DNA of 64,000 bases from Aquila chrysaetos chrysaetos (taxonomy: Eukaryota > Chordata > Aves > Accipitriformes > Accipitridae): contig NC_044027.1 of NCBI RefSeq assembly GCF_900496995.4, positions 15,958,743 to 16,022,742 of the forward strand, read 5' to 3'. Every line of letters starts with the position of its first letter. Within the stretch, counting starts at the first letter, position 1. Position numbers and translations under genes: made by a program. Of the stretch, positions 14,323 through 26,556 are shown piece by piece. Under the pieces are notes generated by a model, which had not been told where the DNA came from, ran no database searches, and was given only the letters and a program-made list of their open reading frames with translations.

Positions 14323-14867
14323 CGTGCCCCGCGCATAGCCTCCGCCGGCCGCCCAGGGACAGCCGCTGACCCCCGCACCGGGGTTCCGCGGGGCCGGGCT
14401 CACCGCCCCTCCGCGCTGCCCGGCGGCCGGGGCCGGACCGCGCCGGCCATGGGGCCCCGGGGAGCGGGAGCCGGAGCCGGAGCCGCCGCCGCCAGCGCGG
14501 AGCGCGGCCGGGAGAGCCGAGCGCGGGGCGGCACCGAGCGGGGCGGGGGCGGGCGCGCCGCTACCGGGAGGGCGGGGGCCGCGCCCGGCCTCTCCCGGCC
14601 TGGCCCCCCGCATCCCCGGGCGAGAGCCTGCAGGTGGGTGCACGTCTGCAGCGGGAGACCCAGGGGCAGCCGCACCGCTGGGTACACGCGTGTCCCCGTG
14701 GCACCCTCTGCGTGGGCACCTCTTCTTGGGTGCCCCCCCCCCGCCGCCCGCAGGAGGTGGGTGCTGTGGGTGCTGTGGGTGCAGGACCCGTGGGAAAGCA
14801 CCTTGCAGGCCTCGCCAGGGAGCGAGCGGCGGTTCGGAGGGGTTTGGCACGGCGCCGCTGTGCAGGC

Positions 14868-14875
14868 TATAAATA
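14868..14875 (+). promoter_or_regulatory. TATA-box-like motif facing away from RALGDS
   Basis: The sequence TATAAATA lies on the plus strand inside the GC-rich upstream part of the RALGDS island, in a G/C context typical of core promoters. It could set a divergent non-coding start towards GBGT1. No coding exon was recognised downstream on the plus strand. Confidence 0.3.
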
Positions 14876-15483
14876 GGAGACGAGCCTCGGGGCAGAGGAA
14901 GGGTCCTTTGCTGGGCGAGATCCCCCCCCCCCCCAGTGCGCGCTCGGCTGCCGAGTTCTCCCCAGTAAGACACCTCTAAGGAGGCGAGCCCGGCAGCCTG
15001 CCGCACCGGGACTGTGCACAAACATCCCCCCCCGGCTGCCTCATCTCTGCTCAACCCAATCAGCCGAAACGGGGCAGGGGGCGGGGGGCACGGAGGGACC
15101 CCGGGAAAAAGCTGCTGGAGATTTTGGGTGCGCGGTCGGTGTGCTGGAGCGTGAGCTGGTGAGACAGCGGGGGCTGAGTGAGCGGGGTTGCCCTGGAAAC
15201 AGGCTGCGTGTGAACGGCTCCAGTACCCATAGTTTATGAGGCCGATGACATGTGCCATTGCAGAGTGATGTCAGGAGAAGCAGGAGCTGAGAGGAGGCTG
15301 CGTCACTCTGCATGGCCCAGTGCACCCGGCCGGTGCAATGCTCCTGGTTTGGGGCTGCAAAGTCGGCCACCGCGCTCCTGGGGACCAACACGCACACCCG
15401 GCACCCACACGAGTGCCACCGCGTCCAACAGCCTCCCTGCCCCAGGAGACACCGAGCGGGAAGGACCAACTTTACCACGGTCG

Positions 15484-15551
15484 CAGTGGGAATTGGTGAC
15501 AAGGCACAGCCCATCTCCAGTGGGAATTGGTGACAAGGCACAGCCCATCTC
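15484..15551. repeat. Two-copy tandem repeat, 34-bp unit
   Basis: Units 15484-15517 and 15518-15551 are identical, each starting CAGTGGGAATTGG and ending CCCATCTC. Perfect identity suggests a recent duplication or an assembly artefact. Confidence 0.9.
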
Positions 15552-17439
15552 ATCAGACCGTCCCGCTCCTCCGACGCTGCAGGCCGGCAGAACCAGCAGC
15601 TCTGGGTGGGGAGCGGCGCCAGGAAAGGAAAAGGTGCGGCGAGGCCAATCGCTCTGGCACTAGATGCTGCTACAGAGCAACATCATTCTAATTATAGTAA
15701 CGGTGTCAGTGCTGAACAGTGAGAAAAATACATACTTCAAAAGGTCTATAACTGTAATTGGATGCTGGCAAAACTCACTACAAAAAAAACCCAGAATGAA
15801 GCACTTTTAAAAAGTAATTTGTACTCATCTGACTTGCTTTAAATTAGCTAAAGGTTCAGCAGGGGGGGGCAGGGGGGATGAGGTGGGCATACAAGCGGCA
15901 GAGATTTCTGGTTAAAACAGCCTTTCTATTCATATGGCTTTATACTAGTTTTACATAAAACAACGACATTTGGTGGATCTATGTTTCATCTAAATATAGC
16001 CCAAGAAAAGTCAAGTCAGTACAGCACTATTACACTTCAATAAAGGAGGGAGTTGGGTGGGTAGGCAGACATTTAAAAGTCACTCCGATGCATTTTGCTA
16101 GCAATGCTTTCCTAAATTATTTGGTTGTGTGGACCTATGTGTGGATCAGAACTGCAGGATTGGGGATTTAGCGTGAGTAAAGTGCAACCCACTCCTGTAA
16201 ATTCCTTCTCCAGTTCCTGCTGTCCCTGCAAGGGCCCATCACTGTCATTGTCGCTCCACCTGGAGAGCAGCTGTTGCCCTCTGTGTGTTTCACCCCTGGG
16301 GATCCCACGGAGACTTGCTGGGGCAGTGAGGTGAAGCAGAGCAGGGGGGATTCAAGTGAGAAAATAGTAACCCTGCTGCTTAGTGCTGCCCTTTCAGATT
16401 AGAGCAAATCCCCCCTGAGAAAGAAACTCATTCTGTGTATCTCACATTCACTAGTGAGCAACCAAGACTAGGCCCCATGCGGACACAGAACAAGAGACAG
16501 TCTCTTCCTTGTAAAGCCCCAGGCAAAACAGGTAAGACAGAGGGTAGGGGAGTAAAACCAGCCGTTCTGGCAGGGAGCTTGCAGGCTTCCAGCTCCTTTC
16601 CACCACCGTGCTGCTTTAGCTGCATTAAGCCAGCCCAATGCACATGGGTATTCCCCAAGCTGGTTTTGTGCAGGGAATGTATAACTGATGTTTTTATCCT
16701 TCCTCATTCATGTCTGCTCAAAGACCATCTCATTTCCATGCCCCCCAGCCACAGATCTCACACAGAGGTTTGACTAGGCCAGTCCTTTTGTAACTATTGC
16801 TGCGTATCAAAGTGATTCAAAATGACATTTCTGGTCAATAATGTCAGGCAACACCACCTGTGGGAGGGTTCAGGGAAATCTGAATAGGAGTGAAAAAGGG
16901 TGCTAGTCTGGCTTAGTGGAAATGATTCTTGTCCTATCAGTGGGGAGAACGAGAAGATCACAGTCTGGCCCCACCCAGGATCATATTCAGTGCTGGAAGT
17001 TTCTGTTTCTTGCTCCCCAGAGAAATTTTCCCTTTGGGGATGAATGCACCATGCAAGTCACCAGGCGGAACAAGGAAAGAAAAAGCCTGTCAGATGGATT
17101 CTTAAATTAGATGGACAATGAATGATGAGTCTGTTCCAGCTGAGCAGAAAGGGATGGATGGAACAAGGGGCCCTTGGGAAGGCAATAAGCTACTGATCTG
17201 AGGCTTGGTTAAGGACAAGCAGGGCTTGAGTCAGAAATACCTTGAAAGCATCATCAGATTCTCAGGCAGTGTAAATTGGCTGATGATTTATTTACATGCA
17301 GTGATTCACTTTTCATGTAGTACTGCATGCATGTTTCCAAGTCCAAATTCCCTTGGCACATGGACATGTGAGACTGCATTGTCTCCTGTGGCGAGCGGAG
17401 CAAGACCTCACATACAAGAGTGCCACTCTGCTGCCTTGC

Positions 17440-17480
17440 TACCGTGTGCCTCAGTTTCCCCACTGAGCAATGGAAGTTGG
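17440..17480 (+). repeat. Short MIR-like fragment
   Basis: TGTGCCTCAGTTTCCCC followed by GCAATGG resembles the MIR core. The stretch is too short for certainty. Confidence 0.35.
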
Positions 17481-18289
17481 TGGGGAATTCTCATCAGAAA
17501 GTAGGTCCTTGTGAAACTCCCACGCTGCCCACAAGCCTCAGGCTGCACAATCTAAATGAGAGAAGGAAAGCTTGCTGCTGGTGTTGGGGGACGGGGATTA
17601 ATCAGCAGGAGATGACAACTGAAGTCCAGGCTTTCATTAATTAGAGGAGGGCATGAGCTGATTCAGGGACCATCTCCCACACTGCACTGGGGAGCGTGTT
17701 TCTGCAGTCACATTCTTCTGCTCACTGGAGACATAGGGAGTTTCTAGGTACTGCTTCAAATCACAGCCCTGTCGAGCAGAACTGTGTCACGTAACATGTG
17801 ACACAAGACATTCACCTGGGGAGAAGCTGCAGGCCTGCCAGGAAGATAAACATGTTTGGCACTGCACAAATCAGGCCATTACCACGTCAATCACAGGGTC
17901 CTGGATTTGGCCAAAAGGTGGCTAGGAAGCGGAGCCGGAGACCAAGCCTTTCACAAAAGTTTTTCAGAACAGGTACCCCAGAAACATAGGCCACCCTCTA
18001 TCACGCCTCATTTGTGCTGGAGAACTTCCTCTCGTGGTGGATTTAGTATAGGCTATGAATATCTGCACAGGAATTCAAGTAATTTAGTATGGCAGAATGA
18101 AGCCCAATGGCTGCAAATACAGGCCGCAAACACAGACCAATTTAGAGCAGAATTAAGGCATAAGGGGAATTAGCCATTGGCACAGCTGATCTATAGATTT
18201 GTGGCTACTCTATTACTTCATGTTTTTATTGGATCTGAATGCTTTTCTGAGAGATCTAGCACAGACCAGCTATGTATCGTGAGCTTGAT

Positions 18290-18390
18290 ACTGACATTGG
18301 GAGATAAAATTACCTGGCTTGTCCTGTGCAGATCAGACTAGACAGTTCCTTTTGGCTCATAAAAAAATCCATATGCATATATATAGCAAC
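18290..18390 (+). repeat. Old CR1 LINE 3'-end fragment
   Basis: CTGTGCAGATCAGACTAGAC followed by a CCTTTTGGCTCATAAAA-like run matches the 3' UTR of old sauropsid CR1 elements (CTGTGCAG-AGGTCAGACTAGATGA...CCCTTCTGGCCTTAAAA). The copy is highly diverged and its ends are approximate. Confidence 0.55.
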
Positions 18391-19554
18391 TGGCATAATG
18401 AGACCTTAGTTCCAGTCATGGCCTTTGGACACAACTGTTTTACAAATAAAAAATATACAGTATTAATCCTGGAATCCTGGTGGGAATATATCTTTTTGGA
18501 AATACTTGGATAAGGATCTTTCTTCACCCTTTTGGCTTAGATGAGGTGCGTGGTTACCAAACATAGACATCTTCACAGGAGATTCAGTTTTGTGTTAATT
18601 ATGTAGAGGGGTGTCTTCCTCCAGCACCACAGCACTAAGAACAGTCTGGAGAAAATACAATAGGGTAAACCCTTTGCTGGATAAAGCATGAATCAACAGA
18701 CCCAGCTGCCACTAAAGGGTTTTGGGCTGGAGGTATTTTGTGTACCTTATCTATATTATGGGTACCATGAAAGATTTTCTAATTAGTCTTCTGGAAGATG
18801 AAATGCCTACAATGACACTGGCAAGTGCCATTTTCAGCCGGCTCACACAGGACTGAAAGGGCTTGTTAAGTCATTTGCAATCAGTGGTGGGGCCCTAAAG
18901 CTTCAAATACTTGATACACTGCCATACAGCAATTTTTCATGTGAAGAGAAGCAAGAACAGTCAGGCACCTCTTCCCCATTTTCTCTCTCTCTGCTAAATG
19001 AGCCTTTTTTCTTTTCTTTTTTTTTTTTTTTTTAAACTGTTCCCTTAGAAACAGTCAGCTTAGGCCTTTCACCCCTGCTTCTCCTCTCCATGCTGTACAG
19101 CACTGCCATTCTCTGCTGCTCCCTGTGGTCCCTCTCCCTGCTCACATTAAATGAGCATGGCACGGATTTGCACAGCCCTTTGGTAGCATGCCTTGGGAGG
19201 TAACAGAGAAGATGTTTATGGCAGATGTGCTGCGGCAAGGGATGTGGCTGACGAACTTCCATGCTTTGACCTCAGTTGACAATTATGCTGTCATCGTTGG
19301 CAAGCTGTGGCTGTTCCCCTGTGTTTGGACCCCCCCACACCTCTTCACCCGAGCGAGCTGTCAGGCTTTAAAGTCTGCAAAAGGCCTGGTTCAGCTTCTC
19401 ATCACATTCGTGCAAAGAAAATGTTAACCCCAGCCTACTTCCAGCTCTAGACTGAACTCGCAGTTTCACTAGAGCATTTCATTATAAAATGAAATCACCC
19501 TGTTTGCTGGAAATACATCAGCTCTTACTGCCAGTTCCAGCAGCTTCTAGCCAA

Positions 19555-19560
19555 TTTATT
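19555..19560 (-). terminator. GBGT1: Candidate GBGT1 polyadenylation signal
   Basis: AATAAA on the minus strand is the first canonical signal I see downstream of the GBGT1 stop codon at 20445, implying a 3' UTR of about 0.9 kb. Other variant signals were not excluded. Confidence 0.4.
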
Positions 19561-20444
19561 TCACAGAGCTTAGAAAAGTTGGAAAGGACTGAAGCAATGG
19601 ATAGGAACATGAACCTCTCAATACCAGATTTGCTGTGTTGGAAAAGATTACATGATCTACAGAGACATGGGAACCAGGGAAAAGGTTCAGAGCACATCTG
19701 TGATTGAAATAAACCCAAACAAGTTCAGTCTGGGTCTGAGCTGTGCCAGTTCTGTCTAAACTTGGGTCTCCAAAACACAGATTGGAACGTGGAAGATAAC
19801 TGCTGTATGAATTCACACTATTTGTCCTGTCAGACCAGGGTTCTTACTGGCAATGGCTGGCACCAGCTCTCTGCTGAGAAGGTCCAAGAAATCCTGTTGC
19901 ACACTAATCAGGGATAACTTGCTCTGAGCGCAAGTTTCCTCCTGATCCTGAAAAAGGGTGTGAGTTTAAATCACAATGCATGAAAATTAATTGCCCTGCA
20001 AAGCTGGATTTTTAAGTGAAAAGGTCTTTACTAAAACTCTAGGTCTTCTCCTTCTCCACAGGAATGTCAAATACCATTTTGATCTTGCTGAGTTTCTGCT
20101 GGGCCTCAGGAAAACACTCAGGTAAAGGCATCTGTAGCCTTGCTATAAGGACAGCCTTGCATTTGGTAACTGGCCTTTTGGATGCCATTTTGTGTGCTGC
20201 AGCCTCAACCAGGATGCTTGTATTTACAAAGATTAGGAACCTAGAAACCTTTTCATTCTCACCTCCACTTTGGCTGCTGCTTCTGAAATGCATTAAGACT
20301 CCTGTTCTCCAGAGAAATTATCCACATGTTCCTTTCTCAGTTTGATCACACTGGGAACAAAAATTCACGATGGGGCATGTTCTGTGGGAGCTAATATTCA
20401 GTGGGTTTGATTGCGTGGAGGACACCTCTGCGGGGATCAGATGG

Positions 20445-21129
20445 TCAACCTCTTATCTCATTGTAGTTCTTATCCACTGTGGAAAAACGTATGAGGTGAA
20501 TTTCAGGGGGCTTTGGCTTCCTGTCATCCCATAAATACTCTGGAGAAAGCACTTTGGAGGGTTTGTGGGAGAGGAAGTGCCTGTTGAGATGACTTTCTTC
20601 CTGCCAGGCTGCCATGATTCCATTGGCTTTGTCCGTCAGGATGGTCATGTGGCAAGTCTTGGTGAACTCATAGACTTTCTTGACCAGCCCTCCAAACACG
20701 GCTCCTCCGTAGTAGAAGTCCCCTTCTCCATCAGGGATGTAGGCTGCTGAAGAGCTCCTCCTCTCATAAGGGAACTGGCTTCGAGGGACATTGAAATAGC
20801 CAGGGTGTATGGCTGCTACTGTATCACCCAGGGTCTCGGGCCCCCAGGCATTGTAGAACACCATGTCAATGTCCAGGCAGAAGAGGTAGTCCACCTCCTG
20901 ATGACTTGTCTCTGCTATGTGCTTGTTTATAGCCTCCATCCTGCGCATGGAGATCTCTTGCCAGCTGGAGTATTTCTTGATAGGGACAATGACAAACCTT
21001 CGTCCAGGTTGCAGCTGGACATCAGGAATTGTCTCAGGGTTGTCCGTGAAGATATAATAGTTCACCCGATAGCCTTTCATGAAATGTTTCTCTGCCGACT
21101 CCAAGAAGCCGCCCACAAACCTTGTGTAT
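20445..21129 (-). CDS. GBGT1: GBGT1 terminal exon (catalytic domain)
   Basis: This 685-nt exon completes lysine 116 and encodes residues 117-343, from [13 protein letters not shown] to the stop. It holds the DID metal site, the GGA triplet and the acceptor-binding residues. As in other GT6 genes, nearly the whole catalytic domain is in one last exon. The positions equivalent to human 230 and 296 are Gly226 and Gln292. The acceptor TGTCTGCACAG precedes it. Confidence 0.95.
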
Positions 21130-24100
21130 CTGTGCAGACACAACACGTGAATAGCACAGCAGAGACAAGGGGGATGCATGGTGGATTATGAAGGGTACTT
21201 TAATGAATGGAAGAAGACAAGGGATGAAGAGCGTTGACTAGCTATTGCTGCAAGGATCCATACGCTATACATGCAATAGGTAAAGTACAGTGGAGGACAA
21301 GGAACAAGTGGATTATCCCTACTTTGACCAACCAACCACCTATCTACAGCTGTAATACCCAAGGCACATGCTAGTTCTTCAAAAATACTGACCAGGCTTC
21401 CAGGTACCTTGGGTGCTGAGTCCGTTATCTTGTAGGCTTTTATGATTATAGACACAATACCTGGGCATGAAAGTTTACTACAGACTGGGACAGATTTCAG
21501 CTCTGCTGAGGACAAGAAAAGCCAAAATGATCTTTTGACAGAGGAAGTACATCAACCCAAGAACTGTGCCCACTGAGTGGTTCACTTACTTTCCAATGGC
21601 AAAGGCTGTCACCCCTATGGTGAGGTTCAGTGGCCTGTAGGCACTGTCCAGGATCTCAGAATTGAAGGTTCCTTCCCAGATGATGGGGGCCAGCCATGGT
21701 GTGACTGTCAGCACATCCTGACGCCTGAAGGAAAGGAAAGGGAATGTTAATGAAATGTAACTGTTCCTTTGGTTTAAAGGCCAGTAAATGGGAAAGAAAC
21801 ATTCAAAAGACAGTTAGAGGAAGAGTGTGTGTATCAGCATTAACTCATTATGGATATTATTATCTTCAGATTTTTCTCCCTGCTCTCTTATTTAAGATTA
21901 CTGAGCATGGACATTTCAGTTCCTGGGATGAAATTAAGCACTATCTAACAAACTGGCAAAAACCCCAGCATCTACTAAAATCTCATTTAAGCTCATAGGA
22001 CTTTTCTGCTAAGGAGAGTTTAATGACCACTGAACTCACAGAATAAGAAGCTACGCATATTTGCTATCAGTCTGATGCAGATTGCTACATACAAACTAAA
22101 ACACAAGTAATAATATGAAAATTACTATAAAAATATACCCCATTGCTGTGTTATTAAAACACAGCTTGCGGCATGACAGTTTATTTTTCCAGTATTTATA
22201 TATAGCTTTAACACATTCAGATATAATTTAAAATTCTGTATGTGAGCCAACATTCAAACGTGTAACAAAGTTATAGAAAATCCTTAATCTCCTGTGTGGG
22301 TAGTGGAAATGTTGAATATATATGCAGCAGAGTCTGATTATGCCCTATTACAGCTACACAATGCTATTTCAACTTTCTTTGTTTTCAGGGTTTCATTCTT
22401 ACCTTTTTGATTTTAAAACAAGATGTCATTTATAATGTGTAATTTACCCTAGCCCACTCACATTCGCCCCAGCCCATGATCTGTAGCACACTGCTAATGA
22501 AATTTGTCATGCACAGCCCAGGGCCACACTTGGAGGCTGAAGCAGTCTCCCATCTGACACGCTCCCAAGGCAATAGTAGCACAAGAACCAAACCAAGGGA
22601 TCTGTGGGGAGCAGTTTGATGGCTGAGGCAGCAGTACACTTTCAACCCAGATCTAATATTTTCAGTCTGAGTGGATAAGAGAATAACAATTTCACTCCCT
22701 CCTATAGTAATGTGTATGATTAAAAGATGAAATTATACAGGAAGAAGAATTTGGTTTGTAGAAAATGTACTAACTGAGCTGTTCTCCTCCTGGGTTAATT
22801 ATCCTTTTTTAGACGAGGAGAGAGAGGGAGAGAAGGAAATCTGCAAGTTTGCTTCTTTAAGAAGGGCTTTTTTTCATTTCATTCTAAAGGTCTGCACTGG
22901 GTTTCCCCATGACTCATTTCCATGGTATGCATCCCCTTAGTGTGTGCTAGTGAACTCCCTTCAGAAGACATAGAGCACTAAAAGCTACAAGATTCTCTCC
23001 TCATTTAGTCCAGTACATACTAGCTGATTTTGCACATTAATTTATTCAAATATGGAAGGGAGAAATATTCAGGCCTAGCACGGCCTGTTGAAATAGCGGG
23101 GGGGGGGGGGGGGGAGGAATATATGTATGTACCAACGGGGTGTGTATATTAACGTGCAAAAGAATGGTGGCTGTTGAAGGTGAACTGCTAGAGATAAGAG
23201 TCAGGTCATTGGAGCTGGACCAAAGGAGACTGCTAACAAACACGAGCTGACAAGGAGCATTTGCCTAAGTCACTTCTTAGTTGCTGCTGCCTGAAACCTT
23301 CCACGTCTGTTTAAACTCACTAGTTCGACGGCTTCTCATAGAGACTTGTCTGTGTGAGTGACTGCAATCTGTTCCAGTGTAAGATCCAGCAGGTTAGCTG
23401 AAACCATTGCTGAAGGTCATACAAGGCACCTGCTTGATTTTGCCCTGAAGTGGATTTAAAGCTCTCCCACAGCTGGTTACAGCTACAACACAGTTTCAGA
23501 AAGTACTTCGCACTGTCTTCCAGCTATTACGTATCTCCCACCTCAAAAAGAGCTCCTGGCAGCAACCATGTAGACGGACTGTCTGTGTGTGTGCTAATGT
23601 ATTAATTGGGAATTTACAGTAGGTATGTTAACAAGAATACAGTGGCTAAGCTCAATCTTATAGCAGCATAGACAGCTCTAGACATACTCGTATGGTTAGC
23701 TTTCTCATGGAACAAGGTACTGTTCAGTGTGTACCAGGACTCTGAGACTGTGAGGACCACAGAGCACCCAAACCAAAGTCAGCAGAAACAAACGACAAAG
23801 TTCAAAGAAAGAAACTTACTTTGGAGCCAGCACTCTTGGCTGCTGATAAAATAATCTGTAAAAAAAGGAAGAAATATCCACTGAATAATACATGAATATG
23901 CCCGGAAGAGAGGAACAGCAGTTTAAAGGTCAGGAAATAAAAAGCCAGTACTTACTGGGGGAAAAGCTGGATTGGCTTCTCTTCTGTATATTGGAGTTTC
24001 ACGGAGCTGCATGATGGGGAGAGAATAGAAAGGGATTGTAATGCTTTTCTTAAAATATGAACCAGGTTCAGCTTCAGGACCTGCTGCTGTACTGACAGCC

Positions 24101-26556
24101 GTCCCAGTCCTCACTCCAGTTGCTGTGCACGCTGCTCTGCCTGGTACAGAGAGTTAGACGTTGCCTGTACACACATTCAGGGGCTGTCAGACAAGTAACA
24201 GTTTTGAAACAGAGCGCACAAAAGAACAAGGACAGAGAGATGCTGGCAGTTCTCCGAGTCTGTGGGTTAATCAGAGTTTAGGGGTCAAAAATCCAGGGAA
24301 GCATATGCTTGTTGGGGACTGCCAGTACTGGTCATGTATGTGCTCCATTCCCTGCATAACTGTTTCTGTTCACCTGGAGGGCTGAGCTACCTGAAATATA
24401 TCACACTTTAAATAGCACAGAGAAATAAGCATCTTGCTAGACACGATGGTTTTTAAAGGCTTGAAGTTATCAGAAATGCCTCTATAAGAGATCATCTTTT
24501 CTATTTGCATTGTTTTGTTTTGGTTTGTTTTTACAAGATTAGTAGGTCTCAACAAAACATTGGAAAAGCCGTGGCTTGTCTTGTTACAGCTATGGTCCAA
24601 TATGGCAGTGAATTCACTTAGGCCATGTACCCTGCTCCTCCACAGTGTAAATTCTCTTTTATGCAGCTTTGAGACAGCTTTTGGGACCCATGCTAAGTTA
24701 GTTAACTGTACATTAGTTTGCATCACACAATGAAGCTGACGCCTTAAACTGTAAGGCTTCTGGAGAAGCAGCTACCCTTTCATTTGCTCAGAGCAGGCTT
24801 CTGGTCCACAACTCAAGTGCTGCCATAACACAAATACATTCATAAAGTGAGTGGAAAGCACAGATCATAGAGTGAAGAAGAGGAACACAATTAGGAGACT
24901 GGGGGGTTATTCCTAACTCTGCCAGAACTCCTTATGTGATTGTTCATTTCACTTCTCTGACTTACATTTCTCCATGTAGTGAGCTGGGATACTTAATCAA
25001 CAACTCAAAGCACAGTGAGATCCTGCGTGTACATGCGCATGTGTGTGATTACACCCTGATAATAAAGCCAATGTTAACCTGTTAGTCATGGTCTCTCTGT
25101 GACCCACAGCAAACAAGGCCTCACTCATGCTGTACAAATACAGAGCTGTCCTGAAGGGCAAGCAGACTAAAGCAGAAAAGGTTGCCTTATTACCATTTTG
25201 TTTCAAGAGAGTGACTAATTATAGATTCATAAAATAAAGAACAAGTGACTACTTGTTAGTAACTACTTATACTGTCAGTGAAGTACAGCTCCTGTAACAA
25301 TCATCTGTGTTATTCATTACATACAAAAAGGGATACTTACAAGATTTTGGGGCAAGGAAGGTAATATGGGAGGTAGTGCACTTTTCTATTTCCAACTGTA
25401 ATCCTGTGATAGCAAAGAAACCTTTTAAGACAGGTAATGTTAAAAGATACCTTCCTAGGATTTTCCAAGATCTTCTGAGAATCTGGCACAGATTTTGAGA
25501 AGTAACTCTAGCTAACTGCATGTCTACTTTACTAATTAGTGTACGATCCAGGGTATTCATTTTTCAACGTAGTATACTGCTGATAAGGTATAAATGGGAA
25601 TCTCAGAACAAAATGAGTCCAGAAGCATCCAGCTTGTAACATCAGTTCTAAGTATTATTATTTACACCAAGTGGTGTGCAAAATATAGGCCTACGCATTT
25701 TTGAAAAGCATACACAAATGGAGACACATAAGGCAATGCCCAAAATGGATAAATATGTAATATACACTGATGTGTTATACTGACACTTCCTGGGACTTTA
25801 AATGCTGTGTGTGAGTCCTTTAATTATTTTTTTTCCCTTCAGTTTTGATCACAATCTATATACATTTTTATATACAGCACTTAATTACTGGTGAAATGCA
25901 GCTACCCACAATGTGAAATAAGAGCAAATGGCAACATCAGAAGTACAGTATAATTAATAATAATTTAATAATTAATAATCAAATAGTTAATAGAAATACC
26001 TGATCTCAGATTCCTTTCAGACAATGTTTGAGTTTGCTCAAGAGAATCTGTAAGGCATACTCAGTAGTCAGTATACTCAAAGCTACAAACATTCTCAATG
26101 TTTGAAAGCTACAATGTTTGATAGCTACAAAGCTATTCCTAGTTATATTGGAGTGAGTTTGGACTGTTTGAAGAGACAGATAATCATTTCTTTGAAGGCC
26201 TGAACTGAAATGTAACTGGAATATTCTGTACTTGAACTTTTTTTTGTGAGTCAGATACGGTGTTAGCAGCCTAATTTAGACACAGTTGGTCTTTTTTTCT
26301 CTCTCCCTTCAGAGGCTTCTCCCTCTACTAGTGCTACTTTATCTGTTATACCAATTACTGTTCTTTCTTAAAGCTCTAACAGGGACTTTCCATAAAATGC
26401 ACCACCTATATTTTTCTGCTAATATGCTTTTTACCACAGTATAGATATAGACAGGACCTTTTAAATATGACCAAGCTTGCCAGCAAATGCTTACCAGATA
26501 AATGCAGTAACAACAAACAGACAGACAAGCGATCCCACCACTTTCCTGGAAATCAT
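20445..26556 (-). CDS. GBGT1: GBGT1, Forssman glycolipid synthase (GT6 family), complete coding region
   Basis: The product is a Golgi type II membrane enzyme that adds alpha-1,3-GalNAc to globoside to make Forssman antigen. Six coding exons: 26495-26556, 25341-25403, 23956-24006, 23820-23855, 21590-21724, 20445-21129. All have GT/AG sites, and phases close to 1,032 nt (343 aa; human about 347). The N-terminus [10 protein letters not shown] leads into a hydrophobic signal anchor (about residues 5-21), followed by a stem with the family motif YLPYYLPCP (31-39). The catalytic domain follows: [14 protein letters not shown] (78-91), sequon NLT (104-106), metal-binding DID (202-204), HPGY (224-227), GGA (257-259, the donor-discriminating triplet, as in Forssman synthases), [10 protein letters not shown] (289-298) and SPEYLWDD near the C-terminus. 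ABO or GGTA1 paralogs fit less well: residues such as YRVNYYIFT and [10 protein letters not shown]-type segments and the C-terminal LIRFST follow GBGT1. The upstream acceptor at 26562-26563 shows a non-coding exon 1 further upstream, not located. Confidence 0.95.
23098..23114. repeat. G17 homopolymer in GBGT1 region
   Basis: An uninterrupted run of 17 guanines on the plus strand, in an intron of GBGT1 between 21725 and 23819. It is quadruplex-prone and a likely sequencing-error site. Confidence 0.85.

Larger units (their letters stand above)
14150..15060 (-). promoter_or_regulatory. RALGDS: CpG-island promoter of RALGDS
   Basis: Dense CpG dinucleotides and GC boxes (GGGGCGGGG at about 14538-14546) surround and extend upstream of the first RALGDS coding exon. 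CpG density drops sharply on both sides. The 5' UTR and transcription start should lie here. A TATA-like motif on the opposite strand at 14868-14875 is listed separately. Confidence 0.75.
15061..19554. other. Intergenic region RALGDS-GBGT1
   Basis: No coding exon with splice context is recognisable. The base composition changes from GC-rich to AT-rich near 15.66 kb. Contents are a 34-bp tandem duplication, an old CR1 3' end near 18.3 kb, a short MIR-like piece near 17.45 kb and a T17 tract at 19017-19033. Confidence 0.6.

Noticed and set aside
14176-15258. 360-codon minus-strand open frame across the RALGDS island
   Set aside because: It runs through the consensus donor after MMIDTQ, is rich in Pro/Gly/Ala/Arg as expected of random GC-rich DNA, and resembles no family. 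Only the last six codons before the donor are accepted.
20039-20293. 84-codon minus-strand open frame downstream of GBGT1
   Set aside because: It lies in the inferred 3' UTR without an acceptor in frame with GBGT1. The plus-strand exon-like signal in the same place is reported instead, at low interest.
20445-21179. ABO as the identity of the GT6 gene
   Set aside because: The catalytic exon matches GBGT1 at discriminating residues (GGA triplet, [15 protein letters not shown]-terminus) rather than the ABO-type motifs.
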